From DASCOT01 sp965197275 (lineage in GTDB: Bacteria > Acidobacteriota > UBA890 > WLXD01): a stretch of 64,000 bases of DNA. Below the pieces are notes generated by a model, which searched no databases, was not told the origin of the DNA, and saw nothing but the letters and a program-made list of their open reading frames with translations. The stretch covers positions 496,001 through 560,000 of the forward strand of contig CBDAMQ010000034.1 in assembly GCA_965197275.1 (NCBI GenBank). The letters are read 5' to 3'. The position numbers were made by a program, and so were the translations under genes. Below, piece by piece: positions 1 to 8,428 of the stretch. Each line of letters begins with the position of its first letter. The stretch's first letter is position 1.

Positions 1-806
1 ACGAGCGATTCCGACGATCGATTCAGTATCGTTTCCCGATCGATAATCTCTGTGCCCATTCCGGAAGCGCTGTCGGCGAGCTTGATTGCCACCCGCTGCG
101 CGTCGGCCGCGATCCGAGAGAGGTGGCCGGCCACCTCCGACGCCGTGTTTCCAGTGCGCGATTCCAGCGCCCACTCCGCGCCGAGAACTCGCTCTACAGC
201 CGATCGGAACCACACCTTGTTGTTGGAGAGCTCGGTCAGCCCGGGCGGCGGGGCTAGTACCTGCACCCGGCGTCCACTGCGGACGGCAAGCCGTCTACCG
301 AGCTTCCACGCCGCCTCGAGTCCCATGTACGGATGCAGCCAGAAGTCGCCCCGCGCCTCCTGGGCCGCAGTCAGGATGCTCTCCTGTGCGACCTCGTCGT
401 TCAGGAGCGCCTCGAAAGCGGCGTACGTCAGCGCACCGGGTGCAGGGAGCGCTTGAACGTACTGTGACCGACCTAGCCCGAGGTGCTGTGCGAGATAGTC
501 GGCGTAGCCGTGAATCGGCGGGAACGTCCCGGCGACGAGATCGCCGTCCTGTTGACGGACGAATGCCCGGCTCGGGTAGTAGTCGATACCCGCGATACCG
601 CGTAGATGCGTTATCAACGAGAAGTCGTCGACGTGCAGTGTGCAGGCGTCGTCATCCGGGAGTACGTCCGCCACTTGATCCCGAAAACGATGGCCGTCGG
701 TCATCAATCGGTCGTCACCGCGGCCGAGGGCTCCGGCGATGCGTTTGAGCCGTCGATCGGCTTCCTTGCTGACCCTCATGGGTCTGACCGGGGTGAGGGC
801 GATCAT
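1..806 (-). CDS. Partial CDS, ATP-grasp-like protein (3' end outside window)
   Basis: Reading the minus strand from ATG at 806 gives an uninterrupted frame of about 268 codons that runs off the window edge, so the C-terminus is missing. A second in-frame ATG lies at 779; 806 is preferred because CAGGGA sits about 5 nt upstream. The visible end contains NKVWFRSAVERVLG followed about 30 residues later by AIKLADSASGMGTEI. This resembles the order of an ATP-grasp fold, where a helix precedes the nucleotide-binding strand and the glycine-rich loop (typically K-x-x-x-G-S-x-G). Substrate is unknown. An N-terminal region with DYYPSRAF and a GDFWLHPYMG segment was not recognised. The call rests on the pattern only and could be wrong, but the open frame itself is clear. 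Confidence 0.55.
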   Translation of the reverse strand, partial: MIALTPVRPMRVSKEADRRLKRIAGALGRGDDRLMTDGHRFRDQVADVLPDDDACTLHVDDFSLITHLRGIAGIDYYPSRAFVRQQDGDLVAGTFPPIHGYADYLAQHLGLGRSQYVQALPAPGALTYAAFEALLNDEVAQESILTAAQEARGDFWLHPYMGLEAAWKLGRRLAVRSGRRVQVLAPPPGLTELSNNKVWFRSAVERVLGAEWALESRTGNTASEVAGHLSRIAADAQRVAIKLADSASGMGTEIIDRETILNRSSESL

Positions 807-1018
807 CGATCCCTGGCTGTTGTAGGGTGGTGCACGTTACCGCAATGGTGCCGGGAGCCTGGCCTGAAACCAAGCGTTTCGACGCTACCTGGCGCCTCGA
901 TTGGCGATGGTGCGCGGCGTTCTGGCGATCTGAGAATCGGGGAAGAACATGGGCGCGAGGATCCTGGTCCTGATAACGTCGGCGACCCTTTTGCTCACCG
1001 GGGCGGTGGAGGACCGTC

Positions 1019-1309
1019 CTAGGCGTCGTCCGATTCTTCGCTGGCGGCGGTCTGCTCGGTGGTTTCGAGAGCTGCGAGCGAGCGCAGCAGATTGCGCATC
1101 GCGGCGACGACCCCGAGTGCGAAACCCAGCAGCGCCAGCCAGGGTGCCGTGCCGAACCGTCCATCGAGCCAGTAGCCGCCCATGAACCCGAGGCCGATAG
1201 CCACCGGAAACATCGCGCCTACGTGCCCCAAGAGTGCCAGCTGCTGCGCCCAGCCACGCGCGTCAGCTTGCTCCGCGTCGGGCTGCTCCGGGTCGCGCGG
1301 TGCACTCAT
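1019..1309 (-). CDS. atpI: AtpI-like F0F1 ATP synthase accessory protein
   Basis: A 96-residue protein with a charged N-terminus (about residues 1-25) and two transmembrane segments: roughly 28-48, with AIGLGFMGGYWLDGRFGT, and 55-75, with PWLALLGFALGVVAAMRNL. This is the layout of the AtpI / ATPase_gene1 family, a small inner-membrane protein that assists c-ring assembly or Mg2+ uptake for ATP synthase. G-x-x-x-G-Y-x-x-D is the family's conserved first-helix motif. No other atp gene is inside the window; the rest would be expected downstream on the minus strand, beyond position 1, although the intervening gene at 1-806 is not an atp gene. A MITE-like element separates it from nuoN. Confidence 0.75.
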   Translation of the reverse strand: MSAPRDPEQPDAEQADARGWAQQLALLGHVGAMFPVAIGLGFMGGYWLDGRFGTAPWLALLGFALGVVAAMRNLLRSLAALETTEQTAASEESDDA

Positions 1310-1315
1310 TGCGAA

Positions 1316-1774
1316 CTAGTGGCCTGTAACAGATGAACGTTGCCTATCGTGGTGGCGAAATGGGCCCGGATGCCAGGCGCACCGACGAGACGGTGTTGGC
1401 ACATCTTGGAGGAGGCGCAACGGGGTAGACGGGCCGATTGCGCCACTGTTCTCTTGATTGGCCTGCGGACAGATGGGCAGTTGCGGGCGATATCGGCGTT
1501 GCGCCTCCTCGACGATGCCCCAGCAGGCCGTGGTGAGAGTGTGATGGGTCTGGCAAGTGGGACTTGCGGGCGAGGGCAAGGATCGACAACGATGCGATGC
1601 CGGCCTCATCGTGGAGGAGGAGAGACGCCGCCATCGCCCGTAACTCCCACTTGCCCGAACCAGACCCATCACACTCTCACCACGGCCTGCTCACATCGCC
1701 TTCCTCGCCGCGCCTGGATCTCACCCGCAAATCCCAGCTGCGATAGGCAACGCTCATCTGTTACAGGCCGCTAG
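1316..1774. mobile_element. MITE-like element, 459 bp, 34-bp terminal inverted repeats
   Basis: Positions 1316-1349 and the reverse complement of 1741-1774 match at 32 of 34 bases, both starting CTAG(T/C)GGCCTGTAACAG. The outer CTAG may be a 4-bp target duplication, as seen with some IS5-type elements. Inside, 1523-1561 pairs with 1646-1690, and GAGGAGGCGCAACG near 1410 pairs with CGTTGCGCCTCCTC near 1500, so the transcript could fold into nested long hairpins. No internal frame encodes a recognisable transposase, so this looks like a non-autonomous element. It sits between nuoN and atpI and could act as a transcription terminator for nuo. Confidence 0.7.
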
Positions 1775-1784
1775 CCAGGCGGGG

Positions 1785-3263
1785 TCAGAACTGCAGGGCG
1801 GCGCGCTGTACCCAATCGACCAACGGTGTGGCCCAGATGATGCCGACCACTGTGATCGAAGCACAGATACCGAGCGTCATCTGTAGCGGCATCGAGTGGG
1901 CGAGCGTCACCTCGTCCTGCGCGTCGCTCATGAACATGGCCTTGGCGATGCGCAGGTAGTAGAAGAGCGATATGGCAGCGTTGATAGCGCCCATGACGGC
2001 CAGCCAGCCGTATCCGGCATCGATGGCGGCGCCGAAGACGTACCACTTCCCGAGGAAGCCTATCGTCGGCGGAATGCCTCCCAGCGACAGCAAGAAGATC
2101 AGCATGGCTACGGTAGCGCCGCCAGAGCGATGCACCAGACCGTTGAGGTCGTCGACGCGTTCACCAGCAAGACCCTTGCGGCGCAGTGTGATCACCATCG
2201 CCCAGGCGCCCACATTCATGAACGTGTAGGCGAACAGGTAGTACATCGTGGCGGCGATTCCGTACGCAGTGCCGGCAGCCACTCCGACGAGCGCGTATCC
2301 CGCGTGGGCGACGCTCGAGTATGCGAACATCCGCTTGACGTTGTCCTGCGACAGCGCTGCAACGTTGCCGAACGTCATCGTGACGACTGCCAGCAGCGCC
2401 AGCAACGATGTCCACGAATCCGTCATCGAGCCGAAGGCCACGAACAGGATGCGGATCATCATGGCGAACGCAGCCGCCTTGGAGGCCACCGAGATGAACA
2501 GCGTCACCGGCGTCGCGGCGCCGGTGTAGGCGTCGGGCGCCCACAGGTGAAACGGAACCGCGGCGACTTTGAACCCCAGCGACGCGATCATCAGGATCAG
2601 CCCGAGAAGCAAGATCGGGTCGCCCGTCAGCGTGCCCTCACCGAGGGTGGCGCCGATCGCCGTCAGATTCGTCGTCCCGACGACGGCGTAGATCAACGAC
2701 AGCGCGTATATGAAGATGCCGGAGGACAGGCCGCCGAGGATGAAATACTTGAGGCTTCCCTCATTCGCGCGCCGGTCCCGCTTCAGGTAGCCGACCAACA
2801 CATAGACCGATAGCGCCTGCAGCTCGAGACCCACGAAGATACTGATCAGGTCGGCGCCGCGGGCCATGATCATCATCCCGACGAGCGCCACCAGCATGAA
2901 GAAGTAGTACTCGGGATCGTGCGCCTCCTCGTCCTCCAGAAAGCGGACCGAGGCGGCGATAGTGAGCGCCGCAGTTACCAGGAACAGCACCGCGAAGAAG
3001 CTCCCGTAAGCATCCACCGCCAGCTGGCCGGCGAACGCCGTCGATACGCCGCGCTCGATCTGAGGCGGCAGCCCGTAGAGCACACCCGCGAGAGCCGCGA
3101 GCACGGTGATCAGCGTGACCCAGGCGAATAGCCTCCCGGTACCCCGCGTTCGAGCTGCGAACGCACCCCATACCAGCACCACCAGGGAGCCGATCGTAAG
3201 GGTGATCTCGGCGTTCAGCGACGCCAGATCCGCGCTCGAGATCGGGAAGCTGTCCATGGGCAC
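1785..3263 (-). CDS. nuoN: NADH-quinone oxidoreductase subunit N
   Basis: A 492-residue polytopic membrane protein of the proton-translocating antiporter-like family in the membrane arm of complex I. Typical features are the YFILGGLSSGIFIYALSLIY segment near residue 175, FKVAAVPFHLWAPDAYTGA near 235 with the functional lysine, and SSVAHAGYALVG near 315. The start is GTG at 3263, which overlaps the nuoM stop by one base (TAGTG). An ATG two codons later (3257) is equally plausible. It is the last gene of the nuo operon and is followed by the MITE-like element. Length matches NuoN of other bacteria. Confidence 0.95.
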   Translation of the reverse strand: MPMDSFPISSADLASLNAEITLTIGSLVVLVWGAFAARTRGTGRLFAWVTLITVLAALAGVLYGLPPQIERGVSTAFAGQLAVDAYGSFFAVLFLVTAALTIAASVRFLEDEEAHDPEYYFFMLVALVGMMIMARGADLISIFVGLELQALSVYVLVGYLKRDRRANEGSLKYFILGGLSSGIFIYALSLIYAVVGTTNLTAIGATLGEGTLTGDPILLLGLILMIASLGFKVAAVPFHLWAPDAYTGAATPVTLFISVASKAAAFAMMIRILFVAFGSMTDSWTSLLALLAVVTMTFGNVAALSQDNVKRMFAYSSVAHAGYALVGVAAGTAYGIAATMYYLFAYTFMNVGAWAMVITLRRKGLAGERVDDLNGLVHRSGGATVAMLIFLLSLGGIPPTIGFLGKWYVFGAAIDAGYGWLAVMGAINAAISLFYYLRIAKAMFMSDAQDEVTLAHSMPLQMTLGICASITVVGIIWATPLVDWVQRAALQF

Positions 3264-4867
3264 TATCGTTTCTCGCTCACGGCCTGGGCGAGGGGCCCGT
3301 CGATCGGATTTGTTTCCTCTGCTGTGCGTAAAGCGGCGAGGCTGGGCAGTGTGGGCGTCGGAATCCCGCTGTCTTCAAAATAGCCGGGCTGGACGCGCTC
3401 GACGATCGCGTTGACCGGTGGCTCGAGCGTATCGAGCACCGGTGTCGGGTACAGGCCCATCCAGACGGCTAGCAGGACGAGGGGCACCAGCGTGGCCACT
3501 TCGCGCATGTTGAGATCGGTGAGAGCGGCGATCTTGTCGTCTTTGACGTCCCCGAACATGACTCGCTGGAAGAGCCACAGCAGATAGGCTGCTGCGAGCA
3601 CGATGCCCCAGACCGACCAGTAGGCGTAGACCGGGTTCCACTCGAACGCGCCGATGAGGATCAGGAATTCGCCGACGAAGCCGTTGAGCCCCGGAAGCCC
3701 CATCGACGACAGCGCGATGATGGCGAACAACACGGTGAACACCGGCATGACCTTGGCCAACCCGGAGAAGGCGGCGATCTCGCGGGTGTGCATGCGCTCG
3801 TAGATCAATCCCACGATGAGGAACAAGCCGCCGGTCGACACTCCGTGATTAAGCATCTGCAGGACGCTGCCCTGTACGCCGATCGGGTTCAACACGAAGA
3901 TCCCCAGCGTGATGAATCCCATGTGCGAGACCGACGAGTAGGCCACCAGGCTCTTCCAGTCGGTCTGCATCAGCGCCACGAGCGCACCGTAGATGATGGC
4001 GATGATCGACAGCACCGCGATCATCGGCGCGAACTGGATCGACGCCTCCGGCATGATCGGCAGCGACAGGCGCACGAACCCGTAGGCACCCATCTTTAGC
4101 AGCACGGCGGCCAGAATCACCGATGCTGCGGTGGGTGCTTGGACATGCGCGTCCGGAAGCCAGGTGTGGAACGGCCACATCGGCACCTTGATGGCGAACG
4201 CGAGGAAGAAGCCCAGGAAGATCCACCACTGCATGTCGGCGGGGACCGACAGCTGGTAGTAGGCGAGGATGTTTGTGCTCCATTCGCCGGTGACGCTGTG
4301 GTTATGGAAGTACAGCGCCAGAATCCCGACCAGCATCAGCACCGAGCCGGCCAACGTGTACAGGAAGAACTTGATGGCGGCGTAGAGTCGGTTCTTGTCG
4401 CCCCAAATACCGATGAGGAAGTACATCGGCACCAGCATCACTTCCCAGAAGATGTAGAAGAGGAAGAAGTCGAAGGCGACGAACACCCCCAGCATGCCGG
4501 TCTGCAGCGCCATCAAATAGACGTAGTACTCCTTGTTGCGCGTCTGGATGTAGGTCCACGACGACAAGCAAGCAATCGAGCCGAGCAGGGTCGTCATCAG
4601 AATCAGACACAGGGAAATACCGTCGATGCCGGTGAAATACTCCACACCGATCGAGGGGATCCACGATGCTCGCGTCACATGCTGCAGCTCGGCGGTACCG
4701 AAATCGAAGCCCCGCAGGAGTACAAGCGAGAGCAGGAAATCGACGAACAGGACGATGTTCGCGGTCCACTTGATGGCGTTGTCGCGCTCCTTGCCGAGCA
4801 GCAGCGCGATCGCGAGCGCGCCCACCGCCGGCAGGAAGACGACCAGGGTGAGGAGGTTTCCGCTCAT
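3263..4867 (-). CDS. nuoM: NADH-quinone oxidoreductase subunit M
   Basis: A 534-residue antiporter-like membrane subunit of complex I. The start was placed at ATG 4867 (MSGNLLTLVVFLPAVG) because the longer frame to 4993 would overlap nuoL and adds a non-membrane Arg-rich stretch. GAACGAGG lies just upstream. Hallmarks are EVMLVPMYFLIGIWG with the key glutamate near residue 142, IKVPMWPFHTWLPDAH with the functional lysine near 230, and SSVSHMGFITLG near 315. It couples quinone reduction to proton pumping together with NuoL and NuoN. It is 14 nt from nuoL and overlaps the nuoN start. Confidence 0.95.
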   Translation of the reverse strand: MSGNLLTLVVFLPAVGALAIALLLGKERDNAIKWTANIVLFVDFLLSLVLLRGFDFGTAELQHVTRASWIPSIGVEYFTGIDGISLCLILMTTLLGSIACLSSWTYIQTRNKEYYVYLMALQTGMLGVFVAFDFFLFYIFWEVMLVPMYFLIGIWGDKNRLYAAIKFFLYTLAGSVLMLVGILALYFHNHSVTGEWSTNILAYYQLSVPADMQWWIFLGFFLAFAIKVPMWPFHTWLPDAHVQAPTAASVILAAVLLKMGAYGFVRLSLPIMPEASIQFAPMIAVLSIIAIIYGALVALMQTDWKSLVAYSSVSHMGFITLGIFVLNPIGVQGSVLQMLNHGVSTGGLFLIVGLIYERMHTREIAAFSGLAKVMPVFTVLFAIIALSSMGLPGLNGFVGEFLILIGAFEWNPVYAYWSVWGIVLAAAYLLWLFQRVMFGDVKDDKIAALTDLNMREVATLVPLVLLAVWMGLYPTPVLDTLEPPVNAIVERVQPGYFEDSGIPTPTLPSLAALRTAEETNPIDGPLAQAVSEKR

Positions 4868-4881
4868 GGGTGCCTCGTTCT

Positions 4882-7107
4882 CTACAAGAACATGTAAGCG
4901 CTGATCAGCACGAACAGCCCGAGGGCGATGACCAGCGCGTAGTTCTGGACGTAACCGGTTTGCAGGGCGCGGAAGATCCACGAGCCTGCCCAAAACGTGC
5001 TCCCGACTCCGTTGACCGTTCCATCGACGACCCGGTCGTCGAACTCGGTCGACGCGGTTGCAGCCTGTTTCGTTGACTCGGCGACCCCGTTTACCGTGCC
5101 GTCGACGATAGCGTCATCGAACAGCCACAAGCCGGTACCGAGGTCCTTGGTGCGGTTGACGAACACCGCGTCGTACAGCTCGTCGACCCAGTACTTGTTC
5201 CAAAGCGCGCGGTGGATCCCAGAGAAGCGCGCCAGTGGCTCCGAGCTCACACCGGCTCCGTATGTTCGGTACGCGAGCCCCATCCCGCCCAGCGCCACGG
5301 CGACTGAAGCGAGCATCAAGGTCCACTCGAGCTGCGTGTGATCCTCGCCGTCCTCGGCCGCCACGAGGCGCGCCGAAGCTGGCGCGGGCTCGCTCAACGC
5401 GACATTCGCCGCAACGATGCCGCCCTCTGCCGGCAGCGCTCCGAGCATCGGCGGCACGGCCTTCGCCATCGCTGCGGCGTGCTCGGCCGCGTCGGTGTCG
5501 TCGGCGTGGCCTGCCTCGCCGTGGCCACCGGTGATTGGCTCGAGCCAGCTAACAATGTCGACACGGTCGTGAAGCGCCTTGAGCGGCCCGACCTGCAAGT
5601 TGGCCGGGATGCCCACGTAGCCGCCGATCACCGACAGCACCGCCAGTACGATCAACGGCGCAGTCATCACCCGCGGGTTCTCGTGCGCGTGCGCCTCGAC
5701 CTGCTCGTCCATGCGCGATTCGCCGTAGAACGTCACCAGCAACATGCGGGTCATGTAGAACGCCGTCATGCCGGCGACGAGCGTGCCGACAGCCCACAGC
5801 CACGGGGAGCCGTTCGGACCGGTCCAGGCATACCACAGCACTTCGTCCTTGGAGAAGAACCCGGCCAACCCCGGTATCCCCGCAATCGCCAGCGTGCCCA
5901 CCAGGAACGTCTTGTGGGTAACCGGCATGTACTTGCGAACATTGCCCATCTTCCACATATCCAGCTCGCCATGCAGCGCGTGCATGACCGAGCCCGCGGC
6001 GAGGAACAGCAACGCTTTGAAGAAAGCGTGAGTCATCAGGTGGAACACGCCCACCGCGTAGGCCCCGACGCCGCAGGCCAGGAACATGTAGCCGAGCTGG
6101 CTGACTGTCGAGTACGCCAGGACGCGCTTGATGTCGTTCTGCACCATCGCGATCGAGGCAGCGAACACCGCGGTCAGCGCGCCAATGACAGCGACGATGG
6201 TCATGACCGTGGGCGACATCGAGAACAGGACGTTGGAGCGCACCACCATGTACACGCCCGCGGTCACCATCGTGGCGGCGTGGATCAGTGCCGAAACCGG
6301 CGTCGGACCCTCCATGGCGTCGGGTAACCAGGTGTATAGCGGGATCTGCGCGCTCTTGCCGGTGGCGCCGACGAACAGCATCAGGGTGATGAACGTGATC
6401 ACCCCGGCGCCGACCTCGTAGTTGGCGGCCGCGAGGTCGAAGACCTGGTCGTAGTCGAGCGTGCCGAAGGTAAAGAAGATGGTGAACATGCCGAGCAGGA
6501 ACGCGGCATCACCGACGCGGTTGACCACGAACGCCTTCTTGGCGGCGTCGCCGGCAGATTTCTTGGTGTAGTAGTAGCCGATCAGTAGATACGAGCACAG
6601 CCCGACGCCCTCCCAGCCGATGAACATCATGGCGTAGGAGTTGCCGAGCACGAGCACCAGCATGAAGGCGGCGAACAGGTTCAAGTAGGTGAAGAACCTG
6701 TAGAACCCGGGATCCGGCGGATCGTGCGCCATGTAGCCGATGGCGTACACGTGGATCAAGAAGCCGACCCCGGTGATGATCAGCACCATGATGGCTGACA
6801 GCGGGTCGAACTGGAGCCCGAAGGGCACCACGAACCGGGCCATCTCGACGCTGGCGTCGTTATCGTGCATCTGGCCCCACGAAGCGTCGATCCAGTCGTA
6901 CAGAACGACTTCTACGTGGCGGTCCTCGGGCGTCATGCCGGCGAGACCGAGGAAAGAGCCGGCGCCGATGATGAACGCCATCAGCATGCACAGGCTGGCG
7001 AGTCCGCCGGTGATCTGCTCCGAGCGGATGAAGCGCGAGCCCAGCAGCCCGTTCACCAGCATGCCGACCAGCGGCAGCAGCGGGATGAGCCAGAAATACT
7101 CGATCAC
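4882..7107 (-). CDS. nuoL: NADH-quinone oxidoreductase subunit L
   Basis: A 741-residue protein, the distal antiporter-like subunit carrying the long lateral helix. Core motifs include FIGWEGVGLCSYLLIGYYYT near residue 167, KSAQIPLYTWLPDAMEGPTP near 251 and STVSQLGYMFLACG near 335. It is longer than many NuoL proteins (about 610-660) because of a His/Asp/Glu/Ala-rich insert at about residues 520-600 (HGEAGHADDTDAAEHAA...). The C-terminal segment carries two copies of a VDGTVNGV motif. Both extras lie outside the conserved pump core. It is the eighth subunit gene of the cluster, 7 nt after nuoK. Confidence 0.95.
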   Translation of the reverse strand: MIEYFWLIPLLPLVGMLVNGLLGSRFIRSEQITGGLASLCMLMAFIIGAGSFLGLAGMTPEDRHVEVVLYDWIDASWGQMHDNDASVEMARFVVPFGLQFDPLSAIMVLIITGVGFLIHVYAIGYMAHDPPDPGFYRFFTYLNLFAAFMLVLVLGNSYAMMFIGWEGVGLCSYLLIGYYYTKKSAGDAAKKAFVVNRVGDAAFLLGMFTIFFTFGTLDYDQVFDLAAANYEVGAGVITFITLMLFVGATGKSAQIPLYTWLPDAMEGPTPVSALIHAATMVTAGVYMVVRSNVLFSMSPTVMTIVAVIGALTAVFAASIAMVQNDIKRVLAYSTVSQLGYMFLACGVGAYAVGVFHLMTHAFFKALLFLAAGSVMHALHGELDMWKMGNVRKYMPVTHKTFLVGTLAIAGIPGLAGFFSKDEVLWYAWTGPNGSPWLWAVGTLVAGMTAFYMTRMLLVTFYGESRMDEQVEAHAHENPRVMTAPLIVLAVLSVIGGYVGIPANLQVGPLKALHDRVDIVSWLEPITGGHGEAGHADDTDAAEHAAAMAKAVPPMLGALPAEGGIVAANVALSEPAPASARLVAAEDGEDHTQLEWTLMLASVAVALGGMGLAYRTYGAGVSSEPLARFSGIHRALWNKYWVDELYDAVFVNRTKDLGTGLWLFDDAIVDGTVNGVAESTKQAATASTEFDDRVVDGTVNGVGSTFWAGSWIFRALQTGYVQNYALVIALGLFVLISAYMFL

Positions 7108-7114
7108 GGCGCGG

Positions 7115-7423
7115 CTATCCCTCCAGCAGGTGTACGTCGTCGACGTTCACCGTCTCCGCATTGCGGAACATGGCGATCACCAGGCCCAGGCCGATTGCCA
7201 CCTCGGCGGCGGCGACCGTGATCGTGAAGATCGTGAAGATCTGTCCAGCGAGATCGGGTCGATAGCGCGCCACTGCTACCAGGTTGATGTTGGCGGCGTT
7301 GAAGATCAGCTCGAGACACATCAAGACCATGATCACGTTGCGGCGGACCAGCACGCCGATCACTCCGATGCCGAACAACACTGCCGATAACAACAAGTAG
7401 TGGCCTAGTCCCAGCGCGCCCAC
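7115..7423 (-). CDS. nuoK: NADH-quinone oxidoreductase subunit K
   Basis: A 102-residue, three-helix subunit of the complex I membrane arm that forms part of the MrpC-like proton path with NuoA and NuoJ. Helix 2 contains MVLMCLELIFNAANINLV, which carries the conserved glutamate. Helix 3 has TITVAAAEVAIGLGLVIAMF with a second conserved glutamate. The start is GTG at 7423, one base after the nuoJ stop. Length is exactly that of the family. Confidence 0.95.
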   Translation of the reverse strand: MGALGLGHYLLLSAVLFGIGVIGVLVRRNVIMVLMCLELIFNAANINLVAVARYRPDLAGQIFTIFTITVAAAEVAIGLGLVIAMFRNAETVNVDDVHLLEG

Positions 7424-7424
7424 G

Positions 7425-7940
7425 TCAGACTCGCTTCTGGGCCAGGTAGATGGCGCCGATCATCGCCACCAGCAGCAGCATTGACGCGATCTCGAATGGC
7501 AACAGGTAGTCGGTGTACAGCGTCATCCCGACGGTCTCTGTGTTGCCTTGTGAGACCGCGCGCAAGACGGTCTCGGCCTCTTCCGGAGCGGTCGCGAGGG
7601 AGCCGGCGTTGCCCCAGAGCAGGTAGCCGATCTCCGCTACCAGGACTAGCAGCATGGCTCCGGCAGGCACCCACTGGCGGTGCAGGTACTCGACCTGATT
7701 GATCTCGTTGAGGTTCACCAGCATGACGACGAATAGAAAAAGCACCACGATGCCGCCGGCGTACACCAGGATCTGCACCGCCGCGACGAACTCTGCCTGC
7801 AACAGGATGAACAGCGCCCCGACCGCGATGAAGGACACGACCATGTAGACGATGGAGTGCACCAGCTGCCGACTGGTCACCATGAGCAACGCGCTCACGA
7901 TGATGATCGAGCCGATGATGTAGAAAGCGATGCTCTCCAT
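7425..7940 (-). CDS. nuoJ: NADH-quinone oxidoreductase subunit J
   Basis: A 171-residue, five-helix membrane subunit. The frame extends upstream to 8330, but that part is antisense-like Arg/Pro-rich sequence overlapping nuoI. The true start is ATG 7940 (MESIAFYIIGSIIIVSALLM), which overlaps the nuoI stop by one base (TAATG). The helix-3 region AAVQILVYAGGIVVLFLFVV contains the conserved tyrosine and the pi-bulge area found in NuoJ. It ends LLVAMIGAIYLAQKRV. Confidence 0.95.
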   Translation of the reverse strand: MESIAFYIIGSIIIVSALLMVTSRQLVHSIVYMVVSFIAVGALFILLQAEFVAAVQILVYAGGIVVLFLFVVMLVNLNEINQVEYLHRQWVPAGAMLLVLVAEIGYLLWGNAGSLATAPEEAETVLRAVSQGNTETVGMTLYTDYLLPFEIASMLLLVAMIGAIYLAQKRV

Positions 7941-8428
7941 TAGCGCTCGTAGTGGATGATGTGGTGGCCGCTGTCGAGGACACGCAGATCGTGGATCGAG
8001 TCGGCGCGGTTGTAGACCGCGGCCTCGAACTCGTTGCTGTGGTAGATCGAGTCGACCGGGCACACCTCTTCGCACAGACCGCAGAAGAGGCAACGCCCAT
8101 GGTCGAGGTAGAAGAAAGTGGCGTACTTGCCGCCTTTGCCCTTGGTGTAGCCACGCTCGCCGTCGAGGATGATGCAGTTGTCCGGGCAGATCTTCTCGCA
8201 CAGGTAGCAGGCGATGCAGGTGGACTCGTCGACGCGCAGCATGCCGCGGTAGTTGGGATGAACAGCTTCGCGTTCCAGTGGGTACTGCACGGTCACCTTG
8301 GGGCGGAATGTGTACTTGAGCGTGAGCCACATCCCTTTAAGCAGCTCCAGCAGCAGAAAGCTGCTCAGTAGACCCTTCTTCGGTGCCGACGACATGGTTG
8401 CAGCCTGTGACGAATCGTGAGCGCGCAT
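7940..8428 (-). CDS. nuoI: NADH-quinone oxidoreductase subunit I (2x[4Fe-4S])
   Basis: A 162-residue ferredoxin-like subunit of the peripheral arm. It carries two cysteine sets, CIACYLCEKIC (Cys71, 74, 77, 81) and CLFCGLCEEVC (Cys113, 116, 119, 123), each ending in C-P, for the N6a and N6b clusters that pass electrons to NuoB. The start at ATG 8428 is chosen because it overlaps the nuoH stop (TGATG) and has GGTAGG upstream. ATG 8395 (MSSAPKK) is the alternative. The longer frame to 8659 only overlaps nuoH. Confidence 0.95.
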   Translation of the reverse strand: MRAHDSSQAATMSSAPKKGLLSSFLLLELLKGMWLTLKYTFRPKVTVQYPLEREAVHPNYRGMLRVDESTCIACYLCEKICPDNCIILDGERGYTKGKGGKYATFFYLDHGRCLFCGLCEEVCPVDSIYHSNEFEAAVYNRADSIHDLRVLDSGHHIIHYER

